Below, one piece after another: positions 6,173 to 9,418 of a DNA stretch of 9,418 bases. Location: assembly GCA_046719575.1 (NCBI GenBank), contig JBDNCP010000176.1:1-9418 (forward strand), written 5' to 3'. The notes under the pieces were generated by a model. It made no database searches and was not told the DNA's origin. It worked only from the letters and a program-made list of their open reading frames with translations. How positions within the stretch are numbered: the stretch's first letter is position 1; each line of letters starts with the position of its first letter. A program made the position numbers and the translations under genes. The stretch comes from Thermoleptolyngbya sp046719575. GTDB lineage: Bacteria > Cyanobacteriota > Cyanobacteriia > Elainellales > Elainellaceae.

Positions 6173-6215
6173 CCCCCTCTCCCCAACCCCTGACCCCTAA
6201 AACCTGATCCCTGTA
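6167..6215 (+). repeat. C-rich degenerate heptamer spacer joining epimerase and symporter genes
   Basis: The spacer reads as seven heptamers: ACCTGAC, CCCCTCT, CCCCAAC, CCCTGAC, CCCTAAA, ACCTGAT, CCCTGTA. The first contains the epimerase TGA stop and the last ends on the A of the symporter ATG. Four runs of at least four C (6173-6197) with loops of 3, 2 and 3 bases form a G-quadruplex motif on the minus strand. Such heptamers resemble the short tandemly repeated repetitive (STRR) sequences described in cyanobacteria. Confidence 0.65.
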
Positions 6216-7996
6216 TGCAACTGATCGACTGGCTGATTGTCCTGCTCTACCTAATCGCCTCACTAGGGCTAGGACTGTACCTCACGCGCAGGGGGTCGGG
6301 CAGTTTGGTGGATTTCTTTGTGTCGGGGCGATCGCTCCCCTGGTGGCTGGCGGGCACGAGCATGGCAGCGACGACGTTTTCCATCGACACGCCGCTGTAT
6401 GTGGCAGGCGTGGTGGGCACTCGCGGCATCGTCGGCAACTGGGAATGGTGGAGCTTTGGCGTTTCCCACCTGATCATGATTTACGTCTTTGCGCGGCTAT
6501 GGCGACGCTCGGAAATTGTCACCGATGCCCAACTCACAGAAATGCGCTATGGCGGGCGGATGGCAGCAGTGCTACGCGGCATCAAGGCGTTCCTGTTTGC
6601 TGTGCCCATCAACTGCATTGGCATTGGCTACGCCATGCTGGCGATGGTGAAAGTCGTTGATGCGCTGCAACTCTGGCAGAGCGTAGGCATCACGCTGGGG
6701 GACGGCGCCAAACTCTGGAGCGTGGTCGGGGTGAGCCTGCTGGTGCTGCTGTATGCAGGGTTTTCGGGCCTCTGGGGCGTGGTAGCAACAGACTTTTTCC
6801 AGTTCATCCTGGCGCTGGTGGGTGCGTTTATCGTGGCGGCCTATGCGATTGGCGAGATGGGCGGCATGGCTCCGCTGCTGGAGCGGGCGCAGCAGGCGAC
6901 GGATATCGACGTGCTGGCGTTCTTGCCGTTTGGGTTGACCAATGGTGGTTTTCGCTGGAGCGACGCGGCGGGGATTAGCCTGACGACGTTTGCGGCCTAT
7001 GCGTTTGTGCAGTGGTGGTCGTTTCGGCGCAGCGATGGCGGCGGCGAGTTTATCCAGCGCCTGGCCGCCTCAAAGGATGAAGCCGAAGCCGAAAAAGCCG
7101 CCTGGTTTTTCAACATCCTGCATTATGTGGTGCGGACGTGGCCCTGGGTAGTGGTGGCGCTGGCGGCGATCGCCCTCTATCCCACGCTGGAAGATCGAGA
7201 ACTCGGCTATCCCCGGCTGATGCTCGACTTTTTGCCGCCCGTGCTGCTGGGGCTGGTGGTGGCCTCGCTGCTGGCGGCGTTTATGAGTACGGTGTCCACG
7301 CTGATCAACTGGGGCGCCTCTTATCTGACAAACGACCTGTATCTGCGGTTTATCAAACCGACTGCTTCACAGCCAGAGCTAGTGCTGGTGGGGCGGCTGG
7401 CATCGGTGCTGGTGACGGGGTTGGGCGGGGCGGCGGCCTTTTTTGCGGCCGATGTGACGACGGTGTTTCGCCTAGTGATTGCCATCGGCACCGGGCCGGG
7501 GCTGGTGCTAATGCTGCGCTGGTTTTGGTGGCGGATTAACGCAGCGGCAGAACTAGCGGCTATGCTGACAGGCTTTGTGATTGGGCTGCTCACCAGCGTT
7601 GTGCCTGTGCTGCGAATTGAGGATTTTGGGCTGCGGCTAATGGTGACCTCGGCAATTTCGGTGCTGGTGTGGGTGAGCGTCATGTATCTCACGCCGCCAG
7701 AGTCCGACGAAACACTGGATGCCTTTTATGCCAAGATTCGCCCCGGCGGCCCCGGCTGGGCCCGGCAGCGATCGCGCACAGGGCTAGCTCCCGCTCAAGA
7801 TCTGCGAAAAGATCTGCTACGGACGCTGGCAGCAAATTTTCTGCTGTTTGGCGCAATGTTTGCCATCGGCGGCTTTTTGCTACTAAAACCGATAACAGGC
7901 TGGGTGTCGCTGATTGTCGCGGTGCTAGCCTGGGTAGGCTTGAGAAAGCTAAGGGGCGATCGCCCGTCACTCGACCCCTCCCGCTTTACTTCATAA
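6215..7996 (+). CDS. Sodium:solute symporter family protein (SSS)
   Basis: This 593-residue polytopic membrane protein belongs to the sodium/solute symporter family, which imports solutes such as proline, pantothenate, sugars or acetate with sodium. I count about 13-15 hydrophobic segments, starting at residue 6 (LIVLLYLIASLGLGLYLTRR). The family-typical segment AATTFSIDTPLYVAGVVG follows the second one, and VASLLAAFMSTVSTLINWGASY near residue 350 matches the conserved Ser/Thr-rich helix that helps to bind sodium in this family. The C-terminus has two extra hydrophobic segments after a charged loop (about residues 500-535). The length is slightly above the usual 480-550. The substrate cannot be read from the sequence. 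It sits 42 bp after the epimerase and 47 bp before the binding-protein gene. HIP1 sites lie at 6328, 7166, 7768 and 7956. Confidence 0.93.
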   Translation: MQLIDWLIVLLYLIASLGLGLYLTRRGSGSLVDFFVSGRSLPWWLAGTSMAATTFSIDTPLYVAGVVGTRGIVGNWEWWSFGVSHLIMIYVFARLWRRSEIVTDAQLTEMRYGGRMAAVLRGIKAFLFAVPINCIGIGYAMLAMVKVVDALQLWQSVGITLGDGAKLWSVVGVSLLVLLYAGFSGLWGVVATDFFQFILALVGAFIVAAYAIGEMGGMAPLLERAQQATDIDVLAFLPFGLTNGGFRWSDAAGISLTTFAAYAFVQWWSFRRSDGGGEFIQRLAASKDEAEAEKAAWFFNILHYVVRTWPWVVVALAAIALYPTLEDRELGYPRLMLDFLPPVLLGLVVASLLAAFMSTVSTLINWGASYLTNDLYLRFIKPTASQPELVLVGRLASVLVTGLGGAAAFFAADVTTVFRLVIAIGTGPGLVLMLRWFWWRINAAAELAAMLTGFVIGLLTSVVPVLRIEDFGLRLMVTSAISVLVWVSVMYLTPPESDETLDAFYAKIRPGGPGWARQRSRTGLAPAQDLRKDLLRTLAANFLLFGAMFAIGGFLLLKPITGWVSLIVAVLAWVGLRKLRGDRPSLDPSRFTS

Positions 7997-8043
7997 ACGT
8001 TCATAATCCTAGAAACGAAACCCTCGCCCTAGTTTCAAACGCC

Positions 8044-9069
8044 ATGTTCCGACTGACTCGCCGCTTTTTCCAGTTTTGTCTACTGTTTGTGGTCACGGTT
8101 GGGCTGCTGGTCGCCTGCAACCCACAGCAGTCTGCCACCGATTCGTCGTCTCCGGCTGCGTCGTCTGCCACTTCGGGCAAGCCGCTGATCGTCGGCTCCT
8201 CGCCCTGGCCCGGTTTCGCCGGACATTACGCAGCAGTGGCCAAAAACTTCTTCAAAGAAGAGGGCATCACCGTCAACGACACCTACTTTCAGGTCGCCAC
8301 CGATGTCAACACTGCACTGCTGGCTAATCGGCTAGATCTCGCCTGGACGGGCGGCCCCGATGCCGTTGTCATGGCGGCCCAAGACCCATCCCTCAAGATC
8401 ATCATGATCTCCGACTACTCCGATGGCGCAGACGGCATCCTAGCCCGCGGCGTGAGCAGCCCCGCCGACCTGAGAGGCAAGACTGTCGCTTGGGAAACCC
8501 TGCCCCTGCAAGCGCTGCTGCTGCGGAAGTATCTGGAGCAGGGCGGCCTGACCGAAAAAGACATCCAGCTTCAGGTGATTCCCGCCGCTGAGGCCGCCGC
8601 CGCCTTTGCCGCCAACCGGATTGATGTTGCCGTCACCTACGAACCCTGGTTAACTACTGCCGCCAAGGAAGGGAATGGTCAGGTCATTTTTTCCTCAAAA
8701 GGAACGAATATTATCCCAGTGGCGCTGGTTGCCAAAGAGTCGGTGATTCAGACGCGCAAAGCCGACATTCAAGCCTTTATACGGGCGATCGACAAGGGCG
8801 TAAAGCTGGTGCGCGAGAATCCTGACGAAGCCAATGCCATCGTTGCTGCCAAACTGGGCGTGAAGCCAGAGGAGGTGCCCGCACAGCTTGCCACCGTTCG
8901 CATGTTCGACGTGGCAGAAAACAAGGAAATCATCTTCAACCCCAGCAACCCGCTGAATGTGATGGACAGCCTTGCCTTCGCCGCCAAAACCAGCCAAGAG
9001 ATCGGGCTGATTTCCAGTCCGCTGGATGCGTCGAAACTCTATGACGACTCGCTGATCAAGGGCCTGTGA
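8044..9069 (+). CDS. ABC transporter substrate-binding lipoprotein (NrtA/SsuA/TauA-like)
   Basis: This 341-residue lipoprotein captures a small solute outside the membrane for an ABC importer. MFRLTRRFFQFCLLFVVTVGLLVAC is a lipoprotein signal with Cys25 as the lipidated residue, followed by a Ser/Ala-rich linker. The mature part is the bilobed fold of the nitrate/sulfonate/taurine group: LIVGSSPWPGFAGHYAAVAKNFFKEEG, then DVNTALLANRLDLAWTGGPDAV, then the hinge-region ADLRGKTVAWE, then AAEAAAAFAANRIDVAVTYEPWL. The frame is open back to 7669, inside the symporter gene, but the lipoprotein signal fixes the start at ATG 8044. No permease or ATPase gene follows at once, so it appears to be an orphan binding protein in this window. 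The ligand is unknown; the family covers nitrate, sulfonates, taurine, thiamine precursors and related compounds. A repeat-rich spacer follows the stop. Confidence 0.92.
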   Translation: MFRLTRRFFQFCLLFVVTVGLLVACNPQQSATDSSSPAASSATSGKPLIVGSSPWPGFAGHYAAVAKNFFKEEGITVNDTYFQVATDVNTALLANRLDLAWTGGPDAVVMAAQDPSLKIIMISDYSDGADGILARGVSSPADLRGKTVAWETLPLQALLLRKYLEQGGLTEKDIQLQVIPAAEAAAAFAANRIDVAVTYEPWLTTAAKEGNGQVIFSSKGTNIIPVALVAKESVIQTRKADIQAFIRAIDKGVKLVRENPDEANAIVAAKLGVKPEEVPAQLATVRMFDVAENKEIIFNPSNPLNVMDSLAFAAKTSQEIGLISSPLDASKLYDDSLIKGL

Positions 9070-9070
9070 G

Positions 9071-9189
9071 GGAGTGATGGGGTGATGGAGTGATGGAGTG
9101 TTGGGGCGAGAGACAGAAAAAACGAAAAACGAAAAACAGAACCTCTTCGTTCTTCTCTCTTCGTTCTTCGTTCTTCTCTCTTCCCCAAC
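9071..9189. repeat. Composite octamer/heptamer repeat spacer with fold-back potential
   Basis: Three arrays lie in a row after the binding-protein stop. First, 9071-9106 has octamers GGAGTGAT, GGGGTGAT, GGAGTGAT, GGAGTGTT and a partial fifth. Second, 9116-9137 has GAAAAAAC and two GAAAAAC. Third, 9146-9180 has heptamers TTCGTTC, TTCTCTC, TTCGTTC, TTCGTTC, TTCTCTC. The purine-rich left half can pair with the pyrimidine-rich right half: GTTGGGG (9100-9106) with CCCCAAC (9183-9189), then GAGAG (9108-9112) with CTCTC (9176-9180). It may act as an irregular 3' end structure; no T-run terminator is present. Confidence 0.75.
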
Positions 9190-9255
9190 CCCCCACCCCC
9201 TAATCACCTGCTATACCTGGAAGAAAGCGACAACCTCTTTCCTCCCAGAATCTCT

Positions 9256-9418
9256 ATGCAAAAGCTGAAACCTGAAGACGTGCTGCTGAGTGTGGCGACG
9301 GTGCCGCTGCTGGCGGGGCTGGTGGCGGCACGAGCGATCGCCCAGGTGATGGTATCCGTGGGGCAGAGCAGCGAAGAGCTATTTCGGGGCGATCGCCTGC
9401 CCACGCTGCATGTCCATC
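9256..9418 (+). CDS. Unassigned protein, N-terminal fragment
   Basis: From ATG 9256 the frame stays open to the right edge, giving 54 residues: MQKLKPEDVLLSV, a hydrophobic Ala/Val/Leu-rich segment (about residues 10-33, probably one membrane helix), then SSEELFRGDRLPTLHVH. Two HIP1 sites (9334 and 9389) lie in it, which supports a real gene. I do not recognise the family with certainty; it does not resemble an ABC permease or ATPase start. It is on the same strand as the binding-protein gene but separated by 186 bp of repeat-rich sequence, so co-transcription is uncertain. Confidence 0.6.
   Translation, partial: MQKLKPEDVLLSVATVPLLAGLVAARAIAQVMVSVGQSSEELFRGDRLPTLHVH

Noticed and set aside
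7669..8043. N-terminal extension of the substrate-binding protein
   Set aside because: It overlaps the symporter gene in another frame, and the lipoprotein signal at ATG 8044 marks the real start.
9071..9189. CRISPR array
   Set aside because: The repeats are 7-8 bp, contiguous and without spacers of constant length.

Overview
The window looks like a chromosomal segment of a cyanobacterium. The palindrome GCGATCGC (HIP1) occurs 16 times in 9.4 kb, where about 0.1 would be expected by chance, and every copy lies inside a gene. A cyanobacterial-type PEP-CTERM surface protein, an NlpC/P60 peptidase of the cyanobacterial SH3-plus-peptidase type, and spacers built of degenerate heptamer repeats agree with this. 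The GC-rich coding sequence would suit a filamentous Leptolyngbya-like lineage, but the genus is a guess.

Layout. Positions 1-752 (minus) hold most of a class A beta-lactamase-like serine hydrolase that runs off the left edge. It is divergent from an NlpC/P60 cell-wall peptidase (927-1682, plus). A 650-bp gene-poor stretch follows, with a 16-bp tandem duplication and a strong 41-bp hairpin. Next come a PEP-CTERM protein of the XDP2 type (about 2395-3189, plus) with a clear intrinsic terminator, and a small MITE-like element. Ornithine carbamoyltransferase argF (3518-4438, minus) is convergent with that gene and divergent from a small lipoprotein gene (4585-5058, plus). Downstream on the plus strand lie an NAD-dependent epimerase/dehydratase (5216-6172), a sodium:solute symporter (6215-7996), a lipoprotein ABC-transporter substrate-binding protein (8044-9069) and the start of an unassigned, probably membrane-associated protein (from 9256).

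How the genes relate. The two leftmost genes both concern peptidoglycan or beta-lactam-type chemistry. The epimerase, symporter and substrate-binding protein are co-oriented with short spacers (42 and 47 bp), so they may be co-transcribed, but no shared pathway can be deduced. No ABC permease or ATPase, and no exosortase, is present, so the binding protein and the PEP-CTERM protein must have partners elsewhere. argF is a stand-alone arginine biosynthesis gene.

I did not find a clear new multi-gene system. The most interesting signals are non-coding: a small nested-palindrome repeat inserted in frame in the peptidase gene, a 41-bp hairpin, a MITE-like element between convergent genes, and intergenic spacers made of degenerate 7-8 bp repeats. 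Two of these spacers carry four-tract G-quadruplex motifs, and one supplies the stop codon of one gene and runs into the start codon of the next.
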